Positions 53,677 through 63,756 are shown, numbered from the stretch's first letter. The stretch is 64,000 bases of DNA from Trypanosoma brucei gambiense DAL972 (GCF_000210295.1 NC_026734.1:620001-684000), one strand, 5' to 3'. The notes: a model not told the origin generated them from the letters alone. Numbers and translations are program-made.

Positions 53677-54399
53677 GGAAGATGATGATGAAGAAAAAAA
53701 AAAAGAAAGAGAAAAAAAGGAAAAGGAAAAGGAGTGAAGGGAGCGAAAGGAGTTTATTTTCCTTTTGTTTTTTTATTTTGATTGAAAATTTAACTTTTAA
53801 TACAAATTTTAAATATTTTAAATATTTTATTCTCCTTTTTTCCCTTTTTCCTTTTTTTTTAAAAAAAATACTATTAGTGTTTTAAAGGAAAATTTCTGAT
53901 AGAAAAAAAGAGAAAAGAAGGACGCAAGTAAAAGTAAAACAAATCGAAAAGAGCGACAAGGAAGTGTTTATAAAAGGAGAGAAGACACAAAACTGAAGAA
54001 GTAAATTAGTAAGTTAGTAGCTTGGGAGAGTGGTGGGTTTCAATGAACGGTTCAAAGGGAGCAAAAAAAAAAAAGAAAAAATAAACAAACAAGCGAAAAA
54101 CCAAAAAAAAAAAAGGCGTAAAAAAAAAAAAAGTAAACTGAAAGGCAGCGAAAACAAAAGAAAAGAAAAAGAAGGGGGAAGGGGGAAGGGGGAAGGGAAG
54201 GGAAGAGGAGGGGAGGGGGATTTAAAAAACAAAAAAAAATCCAAAATTAAAGCACAATAAAAAATAAACTATGCTTTAAGTTATTAATAACACAACTCTA
54301 TGAAATTATATGCGTATATAACTTTTTCTTATATGTTGTTCATTCACTTTGATCTGTGACTACTTTATAATTCTCTACATTTTTCACATTATTTTTTGA

Positions 54400-54462
54400 A
54401 TCTTTTTTTTTCTTTCTCTCTTTCTTTCTTTCATTTTTTGTTTCTTCTTTAATTCTTTTCAG
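54400..54462 (+). promoter_or_regulatory. Candidate trans-splice signal for the VTT-domain gene
   Basis: A very strong tract (54401-54460, T/CTTT repeats) ends TTTTCAG, AG at 54461-54462. The implied 5'UTR is about 483 bases and purine/AT-rich. Confidence 0.55.
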
Positions 54463-54944
54463 TCATACAACAAGAAAAATTGGTTAATAAATATTTTTTT
54501 TTTTTTAAAAAGAAAGAAAACACACAAAGGCGCTGTAGTGAAAAAGACGGAAGGTTTTTTTTTTTAAAAAAGAAGGTGGAGAAGGGGGGAGGGACATTTC
54601 ATCGGTGTAAGTTTTCGCAGCGGAAGGGAAGGGAAGAAAATTATTGTGTGTGTCTGTGGAATTTCAAGCAGCAAATAAATAAATAAATAATAGTAATAAA
54701 AAAGTAATAAGGAGAAGATTATTTACTTATTTATTAATATACTATTATTACTACCGTTATTATTACCGCTACAACAATAGAAGTAACACCAACACCAACA
54801 GCAACGGCGTCAAAACAGCAAAACAGATATATAAATATATAGAAGCAAAACTTTTCAAAAAAAAAAATAATATAACAATATATATATATATATATATAAA
54901 GGAATAAAAAGGGGCCGGGGAAAAAAAAAGAAAGAGAAGGGGCC

Positions 54945-55832
54945 ATGAAGGGTGCCGTGCCATCCACATGGGCGTCGCTTGCATCCGTATGGAAGAAAAC
55001 AGTAGGAGAATTTGAACTGTCAACTCTTCTCATGGCGCAGGCGGTTGCGATGTTGGCACTTTATAAAGTAACTAATGGATTTCAAATGCCATTCCGCTCC
55101 CTCTTCTTTTTCATACTTGTGATTTATGTCATTTTACTCGTCCTGCACCTCGTCGGCGCTGTTCCCCTCCTTTTCGAGGTTTATGACATTATTGTACGGA
55201 ATTATACCTCAACACAAGAGGGCGACAGTATGATTCACCTTTGCAGGGATCTTCATGAGCTGGCTGAAACGGAGCGTGCGCGTGTGATGTTTGTTCTCAC
55301 TCTTGTGTATGTTTTCCTTCAATCTTTTTGTCTACCGGGATCTGCACTCATCAACGCGGCGATTGGTGCCGTCATTGGCCTTCCATTAGGTGTGCCGTAT
55401 TGTGTTTTAATGGGTACTGCTGGAGCCTCCAGTTGTTACACAATTTCTCACATTATTGCGGGGAGATGTAATGGTCATAACAACCGTCTCGTGCAGAAAC
55501 TCCGCAAACAAGTGGAGGAGCGAACTCCTAGTGATTTATTTGCTTATTTTCTGTTGCTCCGACTTACGCCCGTCGTGCCAAATTGGCTACTTAACATGGC
55601 TTCCCCCGTTGCAGGCGTGCCGTTACCGACTTATGCTGCCGGTACGCTTATTGGAATTATTCCACAAACGTACATTTCTGTGAGATTTGGAGAGGCAGCA
55701 CTCACTACGCTGTCAGGTGAGGAATTAATGATGACACCTTGGGACATGATGTGGATTGGAATTCTTTGCATTGTTGTGTTTGCCGGATGTATGCTCAAGA
55801 GACGTTATGGGAAAGTGGATTGCAACACGTAA
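54945..55832 (+). CDS. VTT-domain (TMEM41/DedA superfamily) membrane protein
   Basis: 295 residues from ATG 54945. Two or more hydrophobic spans precede a VTT domain. Diagnostic pieces are LPGSALINAAIGAVIGLPLG (re-entrant loop region), then LLLRLTPVVPNWLLNMASP, then VPLPTYAAGTLIGIIPQTY, close in pattern to the TMEM41 branch (typically FLRLTPFLPNWFINIASP). A last span (IGILCIVVFAGCMLKRR) ends with a short basic tail. In other eukaryotes TMEM41B and VMP1 are ER phospholipid scramblases needed for autophagosome and lipid-droplet formation; the same role here is inferred from family. Two SMP lipid-transfer genes lie upstream in the same transcription unit, but proximity in trypanosomes does not imply shared function. 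Confidence 0.88.
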   Translation: MKGAVPSTWASLASVWKKTVGEFELSTLLMAQAVAMLALYKVTNGFQMPFRSLFFFILVIYVILLVLHLVGAVPLLFEVYDIIVRNYTSTQEGDSMIHLCRDLHELAETERARVMFVLTLVYVFLQSFCLPGSALINAAIGAVIGLPLGVPYCVLMGTAGASSCYTISHIIAGRCNGHNNRLVQKLRKQVEERTPSDLFAYFLLLRLTPVVPNWLLNMASPVAGVPLPTYAAGTLIGIIPQTYISVRFGEAALTTLSGEELMMTPWDMMWIGILCIVVFAGCMLKRRYGKVDCNT

Positions 55833-57173
55833 TGGAGAGTGTGGAGCAGTAAATGTGAGAAGTACCATACGACACGATACGGTACCATACCATGCTGTGC
55901 CCTGCCATGTGGTGTAATTTAAGCATTAGTGTTGTTGTTGTTGTTACTGTTGTTATTGGTGGGAGAAAAGAAAGATTGCATAGAAGGTTGGATGTGGTGT
56001 GAAGGGGAGGGGAGAAAAGAAGAATGGAATGAGAGGGAGTGGAATTGAAGTTAAAACACTCACACACAAAAGCAAGGGCCGTGTGCGTGTATGTGTGAGG
56101 GAAGACTGGGAGACAGAAAAGGGTAATGAAGAAGCAATAGAAGGGAGTGAAATGTTTCGCGAGTTGCAAAAGTTTAAGACGGTCGCGGCTCCACAGAAGT
56201 GTTTTGTGAAGTCGCATATTTGCTTCTCGCCTCTCCTGTTTTTGCTTTTATATCCTTCGGTATGTTGGAAGGTATTTATCCCATTATTTTATTTTTCATT
56301 GTTGCTATTATTGTCGTTGCATTGGCGTATTTAATCCATTTCTCTCCGTGTATCCTCCTCTTCCCCTTCCCCTTCCCCTTTCCCTTCCTCATTTCATTTC
56401 ATTTTATTTCCCTTCCTTTTCTGTTTCGCTTTCTTTTTTCTTAGCATCTTTTGTTTGTTTGTTTGTTGCGGTTGTTTAACGTTTTCCCCCCCCCCTTTTC
56501 ACGAATTGCGAGGGCTACTTGACCCCTTAAACTTGCTACTTGTACTGGTGTTGCTGTTTCCACGCTACTTCTCCTTCTTACTCCTTTCCTCTTCCCCTAT
56601 TTCATTTCATTTCATTTCATTTGATTGACTGATTAATATATTAGCGTGCATATTTGTACACGTATTTGCATTGAAAAATATTATTGCAGTAGCAATTATA
56701 GTAATTGAGGGCGAGACGTACAAGCGCAAATATTATACATAAATAACAAACAAAAAAGTAAATACAAGAACTATACGTACATATATATATATATATATAT
56801 CCCTAGTTTAGTTGAATTCTCGATTCTGCTCGCCGTCGCAGGCTATTTTGTAGTTTTTTTTTAAAAAAACCCTTTCCCCCCTTACATCTTTCCGCGCATA
56901 ACGACGCGAGATCAGCCGCTGAGGCACTCCCCATCACTGCCGCCACCGCGGCTGAATGGTGGTGGAGTGAGTTCCCTTCCATCATTGGTAAATCGTTCGG
57001 TCGCTCATTCCGGCGCCAGTGCCGTGAGTCCCATTTCAAACCAACAGCTCCCGCACCAACGGGGCCCAACCGTTTCGGAGTTGTTGCAGACCGTAGCAAC
57101 TCAAAAGCAAGAAATAGAGAGACTTACGGATAGTGTCAATGCCGTTCAGCGTAACTTTGAGCGGCTGAGTGAG
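55833..57173. other. Spacer and probable 5' end of the coiled-coil RING gene
   Basis: AT-rich until about 56870, with GTT repeats (55931-55948), ATTTC repeats near 56600-56625, a TA run at about 56781-56800, a T-to-A switch at 56854-56869, and a C/T tract (56870-56893) with AG at 56909-56910. From about 56967 the sequence reads as protein in the frame of the next gene even though no ATG is in that frame before 57174. Confidence 0.55.
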
Positions 57174-59369
57174 ATGTACAGCGGGGATCGTGCGGAGTTG
57201 CAGAGGTTGCGCACGCGTGAGGCTGAGTTAGAAGAGGAGCGAAAAGCCTTGGCGGCCATGCGTGCAGAACTTGAGTCTCGTATTGGTGGGAGGATGAATG
57301 AGATTCATGAGATGGAGGAGAAGGTGAAGGGTATGTGGGAATTAGAGGATGTGAACGCAAAACTACGGGAAGAGTTGGACGAGCTACGGGAGGTTCATGA
57401 GCAACAATGTGAGAAGGCAGAGGAAAAGCTGCGGAACGCAATGTGGGAGTTGACTGAGACGCAGCGCAAGGTGCAGAAGTTCGCCATGGAGGTACGCAAC
57501 CGTTCAAATTCCATCAGTATATGCATTGACTCCAAACCCTCCGCTTCCGGGGCCAGTGGAGGTGGTGGAAAGAGCTCGGATGGAAAGGCGAGTGGTAGTG
57601 GCCCAAGTGGGCAACAGAGCGGATTTTCAATAGAAGCGGAGCTGTGCGAGGCGTGGAATTGTGTAGACAAGTTATGTGTTGCTTGTTTAGAGGCACGTGT
57701 GGCATTGGAGGCTAAGCAGCAGCGTCAGGTGGCGTCGGCTGAAGGGAGGGCCGCAACTAAAGTCAATGCGGTAATGGAATTGCTGCCGGCGCTTATGGCA
57801 GAGCTGGAAGACGCCCGTCGACAGACGCTTAGTGAAGGGGAGCGCATGGAACGTCAGGCTATTTGCGGGAGTTGGGGCGATATGTCAGCGAGGGCAGTGG
57901 AGAACTGCCGCTTGTCTCATGAAAGGTTAGCAGCGGAGGAGGGGCGATATCGCATTGCATTTGAATATTCTGAGTGGCAGGAGCGCTGCCAGATCTGCGA
58001 AGCGGTGGCTACGTCATCCTTTCGTTACTTGGCGGGTGCTCAGGATCAATTGAAGGCAACTCGTATCGCTGACGACGCTCAGCAGAAACAGCACGACATG
58101 GAGCTGAATCGACTCCGCGCGCAGATGAAAGAGGCAGAAGATATGTGGAACCGTGAAGTAAACGCGCGTCAGCGTGCACATGAGTCTGCTTTACTTGAGC
58201 AACAGAAGTGGCACGACTTGGCGATGAGGGAGGCACAAAATCGTCTCATGAAGGAATGGGAGACCGAGAAGGAATCCTTTCAACAGCGTATAAATGCCTT
58301 AGATGAGGAAAGGTCTCACCATGCATTTTCCATACTTTCTGAGGCGCAAAAGCGCGAGGAAGAGCTGCACAAGGCTGCTGTGGAAATGCGTGAGGCGTTT
58401 GAAAAAAGTATTGCTGCGGCTTTGGAAACTAGTAGCGCAATGCTCGAACGTTACGAGTTTGAGACACGAGCAGGGCTCCTCAAGCTAGAACACGCGGAGC
58501 GCAGTATGTTGCGTGATCAGGAGCGTGAGGATCGCGAGTCCAAGTGCACATCCACTCAGCACCTTAACATCCACCGAACAACGATAGAATTTTCGGCGAA
58601 TATCCTGAATGCTGCCGCGGATTTCCGGTTAGACTTTCCATCAATGATGCTAGAGAGGACGAAAATTGTTGTGGACAATATGAAAGTCCTGCACGATCAG
58701 CGACTACGTGAGGTGCGGCGTCGGTATGACAACGAGATGCGTGTTGCCGCTTCTGTGCCGCGAGAGCTTGCGAAGAAGCTTGAGCAGGAGTTAGAGGAAA
58801 CAAAATGTTCCCTGCGGCAGGCTGCGGCAACGAGTGAGCATTGTGAGGATGAGAATCGGCGGCTGACTGAGCAAATTCGCTCTCTACAGACGCAATTTGA
58901 TGAACGGCCAGTCGCGCAAGAGATCCGTGTGGATGTGAAGAATTCCCTCTTGACAGCCATGCATCGTCTCATTGTAGCAGAGGAGGCAACTGAGTGTATT
59001 TTCTCCTGTGGGTTATGCATGCAGCCGCTGAAATCCCCACTTACATGTGTGCCATGCGGTCACACGTTCTGTGAAGAGTGCCTGTTGAAGCACCCTCGCA
59101 ACGTTACTAGCCTGCAAGCTGCGTCGCAAATGGATAGCAACAAGAGGGCACATCTCAAGGCTGGAAGTCCATTAGATGACAGCATGCCCGGAAATAAGTC
59201 CCGCAACCCCGTGCCATTAATTGTGCGGTACTGCCCAGATTGTGCGCCCATGAACTGCAGCTCCGCTGTGCGTGTTCAGGTTCTAGACTCCCTCTCTGGA
59301 AATCTCCGGTACCGAAAGGGGGATATTGGTTTCTTACGGTCTGTCATGGCGGAAGTAGAGAAGTCGTGA
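57174..59369 (+). CDS. Coiled-coil protein with C-terminal RING finger (start unclear)
   Basis: From the first in-frame ATG (57174) the protein has 731 residues, but the frame is open and coding-like from about 56967, including heptad sequence such as LLQTVATQKQEIERL just upstream. The nearest ATG, at 56956, is in another frame and meets TGA after four codons, so a one-base error or natural frameshift near 56956-56970 is likely. The body is mostly long charged coiled coil, with a Gly/Ser-rich break at bases about 57540-57630. Near the end, CGLCMQPL, then CGHTFCEECLLKHP and CPDC give RING-type zinc ligands (first Cys pair at about 612/615 counting from 57174). Layout suggests an E3 ubiquitin ligase of the coiled-coil plus RING kind, though the spacing between the second and third ligand groups is long. 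Partner and site unknown. Confidence 0.82.
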   Translation: MYSGDRAELQRLRTREAELEEERKALAAMRAELESRIGGRMNEIHEMEEKVKGMWELEDVNAKLREELDELREVHEQQCEKAEEKLRNAMWELTETQRKVQKFAMEVRNRSNSISICIDSKPSASGASGGGGKSSDGKASGSGPSGQQSGFSIEAELCEAWNCVDKLCVACLEARVALEAKQQRQVASAEGRAATKVNAVMELLPALMAELEDARRQTLSEGERMERQAICGSWGDMSARAVENCRLSHERLAAEEGRYRIAFEYSEWQERCQICEAVATSSFRYLAGAQDQLKATRIADDAQQKQHDMELNRLRAQMKEAEDMWNREVNARQRAHESALLEQQKWHDLAMREAQNRLMKEWETEKESFQQRINALDEERSHHAFSILSEAQKREEELHKAAVEMREAFEKSIAAALETSSAMLERYEFETRAGLLKLEHAERSMLRDQEREDRESKCTSTQHLNIHRTTIEFSANILNAAADFRLDFPSMMLERTKIVVDNMKVLHDQRLREVRRRYDNEMRVAASVPRELAKKLEQELEETKCSLRQAAATSEHCEDENRRLTEQIRSLQTQFDERPVAQEIRVDVKNSLLTAMHRLIVAEEATECIFSCGLCMQPLKSPLTCVPCGHTFCEECLLKHPRNVTSLQAASQMDSNKRAHLKAGSPLDDSMPGNKSRNPVPLIVRYCPDCAPMNCSSAVRVQVLDSLSGNLRYRKGDIGFLRSVMAEVEKS

Positions 59370-60486
59370 TGGATGTGTTCAAATAATGATAATGATAATA
59401 GTAACAATGGTAATAGTAATAAAAATATTGTTATGGTTACAATTATGATGCTTATAGGTGAATATAGTTTATGTATATATACACACGTCTGGCGTCTATT
59501 TACTGTCCAAAAGGTATTAGACATTGGAACCTGAAGGTGCGTTCGTAGTTTCATTTTTTTTTCTCTTTCATTTTTTGTTTTGTTTTTGTTCTACTCCTTG
59601 CTTTTACCTTCTCAGTTTTTACCTCTATGCATCATTTTCATGATATATGAATATTTATTTATGTCCTTGTGAAAGAAAAAAAATGAGCGACCAACTTCCA
59701 CGACATCAACAAAGAACTAAGAGTGGAGGTAAAGGATAAATGGGGATAAATGTATTCCTTCCTCTTGTATATTATATTATTATTGCTATTATTGTGTGCT
59801 GTATTAATCCGTGAAAGCTGCAGTTATTTGGTGCTAACAACGGTGGAGACAAAGACTTTCGCGTCGATGTGACCCACAGGATTGAGGAAAGGACCAATAA
59901 GCGAGGATCAATAAAGGGGAAAAATAAGGGCGATAAGCGGATCATCTCTTTTTTTTTTTTTCTTAAGGTCATTGCTATCATTCCTTTATGGAGAATCACT
60001 CACAACTGTAAATGTAATCGCGTACAAGTAATTGCATTAGTTCATATACCTTTGTTTTTTTCTATACTTAACGTGTGCAGTAATGCACACATCTGTGCGG
60101 ACTGACGTTTCTCCGTGGGTAACCGAATTATGGAAGGCAGTTCAAATAAATGAGGGAGTTTGACTCTTTGGAGTTTGCTACACGGTGCCTGTTTGCTTTT
60201 TTTATTCCTTTTTAACTTAGTGATGCTAATTAGTGTACAAGTCACGAAGGAAAGCAAAATGTAGTCGGCACAAATGGATATTATATATATATATATATAT
60301 TCCTTTATACGTCTTAATATATGATTGTTCTTTACTTTCCAGAAGTTGGGTGATCTAAAATGGGAGTGTGTTCACAAAAGGAAAAAAAAACGTAGTTCCA
60401 GAAGAGGAACAGCACAACTCATCTCATCAGGTCGGTAGGAAGAGGGTTTGCGTATATTATATATATATATATAAATGTTTATTTCC

Positions 60487-61142
60487 NNNNNNNNNNNNNN
60501 NNNNNNNNNNNNNNNNNNNNNNNNNNNNNNNNNNNNNNNNNNNNNNNNNNNNNNNNNNNNNNNNNNNNNNNNNNNNNNNNNNNNNNNNNNNNNNNNNNNN
60601 NNNNNNNNNNNNNNNNNNNNNNNNNNNNNNNNNNNNNNNNNNNNNNNNNNNNNNNNNNNNNNNNNNNNNNNNNNNNNNNNNNNNNNNNNNNNNNNNNNNN
60701 NNNNNNNNNNNNNNNNNNNNNNNNNNNNNNNNNNNNNNNNNNNNNNNNNNNNNNNNNNNNNNNNNNNNNNNNNNNNNNNNNNNNNNNNNNNNNNNNNNNN
60801 NNNNNNNNNNNNNNNNNNNNNNNNNNNNNNNNNNNNNNNNNNNNNNNNNNNNNNNNNNNNNNNNNNNNNNNNNNNNNNNNNNNNNNNNNNNNNNNNNNNN
60901 NNNNNNNNNNNNNNNNNNNNNNNNNNNNNNNNNNNNNNNNNNNNNNNNNNNNNNNNNNNNNNNNNNNNNNNNNNNNNNNNNNNNNNNNNNNNNNNNNNNN
61001 NNNNNNNNNNNNNNNNNNNNNNNNNNNNNNNNNNNNNNNNNNNNNNNNNNNNNNNNNNNNNNNNNNNNNNNNNNNNNNNNNNNNNNNNNNNNNNNNNNNN
61101 NNNNNNNNNNNNNNNNNNNNNNNNNNNNNNNNNNNNNNNNNN
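60487..61142. other. Assembly gap (656 N)
   Basis: Largest gap in the window, about 1 kb upstream of the F-box gene. Frames that appear to cross it are meaningless. Confidence 0.95.
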
Positions 61143-61949
61143 TACGTTTTGTTCATATTCTTTCTATTTGCAAGGATAGTCGATCCAATATAGAATCAGT
61201 TGAATTATAGCTTATAAAGTCTAAATTTGCATTCCGTGCTACACTTACCGTTTAGGACGACGGTAGTGCATGTGAAGAGACAAGTGTGTGTGTAAGAAAA
61301 GTACAACAATTTAAGCATCTGTGAAAAAAATAGGAACCCGTCCTGGTTGTCCATCTACCATTGAAAAATTGGAATGACACATTTACAACAATTCACAAAG
61401 AAATTATCAACGCCTCACACCAGCAAAGAGTCAACATATAAGAACACAACAACTATATCAACTAAGGACAAGCTACCTTAAAAAAATTAAGAAAATAACG
61501 GAAGGGGGAAAAAAGCACAGCAACGCCGGACGAAAATTAATTTAAACAAGACAAAAAAGTTAAAGCAAATCAACCATTCTTCCACAGCAACTGTTAACGC
61601 GAAATAATATATTTCCAAAAAAAAAAAGAAATCCACAAAGCGCAAAAGAGAGTAAAAGAATATTAAAGATGTGCCATCACAACGATAACTACAAAAAAAG
61701 ATCGAAAGTACGAATTTGCTTTGCACTGTCGATTCGTTTCTATGACGGTATGCTTTATGTTATCGTTGCTGTGCAGCAGATCTTTTGACAAGTGTTTATT
61801 GTAATTGTGGTGTTGTGTGATGCAGCGGTAGATTGGACGTGTGTGTACACTTGCAGCAGTGCCTCGCACAAATCGTATCTCCTCCCGGGACTTGTGCATG
61901 CAAGTTCCCCAATTTTTAACCCGTGGCCTTGTCACCCGTTACGCTGTGT

Positions 61950-62026
61950 CTGCTTTTCGTTTGTTTTGTCTCTTTCTCTCAAATTCCTTTTTGCTTCTAC
62001 CTTCTGTTTATTGATGCGTGTGATAG
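61950..62026 (+). promoter_or_regulatory. Candidate trans-splice signal for the F-box gene
   Basis: A T/C tract (61951-62010, with CTCTTTCTCTC) precedes AG at 62025-62026. The implied 5'UTR is about 133 bases. Confidence 0.45.
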
Positions 62027-62158
62027 TGTTTTCCGCTATCGGAACCAGAAGACCATAAGCAAGGTAACATCTGAGGCCAACCCAATTGCCATCATTTTCT
62101 TTGTCGTGAATTGTGAAGCAAACCTTTACCAAGCGTTATTTGAATAGCGGTGTACACG

Positions 62159-63079
62159 ATGTTTTTGAAGGAGGGAAACAGTGAAATGCGGTTGAGCGGA
62201 GCTACGTTCTTGAAGGGCGCTGTTGATGATTTCAATGCATGTGAGTCCCCTGTTTTATCATCCGGAAGCAGTTTGGTTCTTACAAGTCCTGCTCTGAGCA
62301 CCTCAGACACGTGCCGATCTGTGATGCGTGAAACCGTCCCTTCCGTTTGTACTGGCGCAGGCCTCAGCAGTCGCTGCTCAACTGATTGCACTGTGCTGAA
62401 GTGTGTGAACCCGCTGCATGTTAAGTTCCAGGAGCCGTCAGGGTTGTCAGGGGCTGATTCAGTGGACTCGTTTGACTCGTTGGGTGACCTTTCCGAGTTG
62501 CATGAGGAACATCAACATGTTTCTTCTGTTGCCTCTGAAAAGCCTTTGACCCTTCACGATGTGCCGGAATCCGTCCTGTATGGTGCCATTCCATACCTTT
62601 CTCTTCCAGACGTCATTGCCTTATCACGGACATGTAAGAAGTTTCACAAACTGGTGCAGGGATACTTTGCAGTGAATGAGCATGGCGTGATGAGCATCCC
62701 CGCCTTTGACACCCGCAGCTTCATGCAGTACCGTCCAGAGAGGAAACCTCCGGTAACGAAGGCCTCATCTATGGAACCCGCAACGAAAGCTTCGGACGTG
62801 AAGCCCATCCGTCTGTTTTTTGGCCAGCAACGACGGGACCCACACCCCTCAGCTCTACGGCGTCTGCTGCGCTTCATTGCACCTGACCTTGTGATTGCTC
62901 ACATGGAGGCTCACACGAACCCGGTTAACGGTCGGGGCAAAGGCTGCGCGTGGGTGTTCGCCCTGTCACAATTGGATGCGGAGCGACTGTTACGACTCAG
63001 TGGGCGTATCTTCTATCTCAAGGTAGCCGCCAATGCAATAACAGCAGTTAACCCCAACAACAGCATCAAGCTACGCTAA
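62159..63079 (+). CDS. F-box protein with RRM-like C-terminal domain (CFB-like)
   Basis: 306 residues from ATG 62159; the in-frame GTG at 62150 is not needed. Residues about 1-128 are Ser/Thr-rich and probably disordered. Residues about 130-172 are an F-box: LHDVPESVLYGAIPYLSLPD followed by VIALSRTCKKFHKL, the Skp1-binding helix set. Residues about 215-298 look like an RNA-recognition-motif fold: IRLFFGQ in the RNP2 position and RGKGCAWVFA in the RNP1 position. F-box proteins usually bring substrates to SCF ubiquitin ligases; the added domain suggests RNA binding. T. brucei CFB proteins (F-box proteins on chromosome 1, one of which, CFB2, supports VSG mRNA) are the best candidates, but I am assigning this by domain and context, not by alignment. 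A degraded VSG gene begins within about 30 bases of the stop codon. Confidence 0.8.
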   Translation: MFLKEGNSEMRLSGATFLKGAVDDFNACESPVLSSGSSLVLTSPALSTSDTCRSVMRETVPSVCTGAGLSSRCSTDCTVLKCVNPLHVKFQEPSGLSGADSVDSFDSLGDLSELHEEHQHVSSVASEKPLTLHDVPESVLYGAIPYLSLPDVIALSRTCKKFHKLVQGYFAVNEHGVMSIPAFDTRSFMQYRPERKPPVTKASSMEPATKASDVKPIRLFFGQQRRDPHPSALRRLLRFIAPDLVIAHMEAHTNPVNGRGKGCAWVFALSQLDAERLLRLSGRIFYLKVAANAITAVNPNNSIKLR

Positions 63080-63104
63080 GCCAAGTGAATTCATGGTAAT
63101 TTAG

Positions 63105-63661
63105 GTAGCAGAACTCAAAAAGCAGTGAGTTTACTGCTTCAATCCAAAGCCGAACACGACGACCACACAGAAAAGTTGGTAAAAGACAAATAAAAAAGAG
63201 GAACGAAATTCGAAACAGATTTCTGGGGCAAGGTGCTAAACGAGCAGGTAACAAAGCAAACGGCAGACGGACAAAGCAACCGCATGCTAGGACAGATGAA
63301 CGACATCACTGAGCTGCAACTTACTCTAACGTATTATGAGAGCCTTAACGGCGCGGAACATAAAGATAATTAAGGAGCTGCAGGAAGAAAGCAAAGCAAA
63401 TAAAGAAAGTTCAGCAACCACAAAGATTAGTGAAACAGATGAAACTTGCGCGACCAAAGGAGTAGATAATGTGAAAACCCCTGCAAGTTGGTTGACGAAG
63501 AAGGTGGAAAAAAGAAGTTCAAATTGGATAAAGAAGCGGCAAAACAAGCAGCCCAGGCAAGAGAGAAAGATAGTAAAACCGGACCCACAAACACCACAGG
63601 AAGCAATTCTTTTGTCATCAACAAGGCCCCTCTTTTGCTTGTATTTTTGATTCTAGCATAA
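63105..63661 (+). pseudogene. Variant surface glycoprotein (VSG) pseudogene, C-terminal part
   Basis: About 185 codons of a VSG 3' portion, with no signal peptide and no N-terminal half. Pieces read in different frames: frame with HDDHTEKLVKDK (ending in TAA at 63191), continuing in the same frame with FWGKVLNEQVTKQ and LQLTLTYYESL; then a frame starting near 63345 with ARNIKIIKELQEESK and ETCATKG (VSG C-terminal domain with Cys); then a frame after about 63467 carrying Lys-rich sequence and the GPI-anchor signal NTTGSNSFVINKAPLLL, stop TAA at 63659-63661. Visible lesions: a probable one-base shift near 63120, a stop at 63191, a shift between about 63336 and 63371, and a shift near 63460-63470. 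VSGs coat the trypanosome surface and are varied for immune evasion; most genomic copies are broken like this. Not expected to make protein. Confidence 0.88.
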
Positions 63662-63740
63662 AACTTTTAAAAATTATTGGTAAAGGATTTTTTGCTAAAT
63701 TTTAATAAATATATTAAATTAGTTTTTTTTTGAGGGAATT

Positions 63741-63756
63741 AGATATATTTTACCAC
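63741..63756 (+). promoter_or_regulatory. Degenerate VSG 3'UTR 16-mer
   Basis: The sequence agatatattttaccac matches the conserved VSG 3'UTR element (TGATATATTTTAACAC as I recall it) at 14 of 16 positions, 80 bases after the VSG remnant's stop, the expected place. The intact element stabilises VSG mRNA in bloodstream forms; whether this variant works is unknown. Confidence 0.75.

Larger units (their letters stand above)
51755..54944. other. Intergenic spacer with a gap, no gene seen
   Basis: About 3.2 kb of very AT-rich sequence with a 167-N gap at 53510-53676. It has about six TTTATG units near 52138-52175, TA runs near 52464-52482 and 54879-54898, many poly(A)/poly(T) blocks with T-to-A switches near 52409-52436, 53852-53868, 54493-54511 and 54555-54571, and a pyrimidine tract with AG at 54461-54462. 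Frames are Lys- or Phe-strings only. Confidence 0.65.
59370..62158. other. Intergenic spacer with a 656-N gap
   Basis: AT-rich sequence with TA runs near 60281-60300 and 60457-60473 and a large gap at 60487-61142. Right of the gap (61143-62158) the sequence is less repetitive, with an A-rich stretch (61320-61700) and a T/C tract at about 61950-62010 with AG at 62025-62026. No gene seen, but a short gene hidden in the gap cannot be excluded. Confidence 0.6.

Noticed and set aside
60368..61210. Long ORFs across the 656-N gap
   Set aside because: They exist only because N has no stop codons.
61792..62147. Two short overlapping ORFs before the F-box gene
   Set aside because: Composition follows the T/C-rich splice region; no domain or credible start.
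63336..63650. A 104-codon ORF as an intact small gene
   Set aside because: Its first half is VSG C-terminal domain, but after about 63465 it reads the wrong frame; the GPI-signal frame next to it shows this is a broken VSG.
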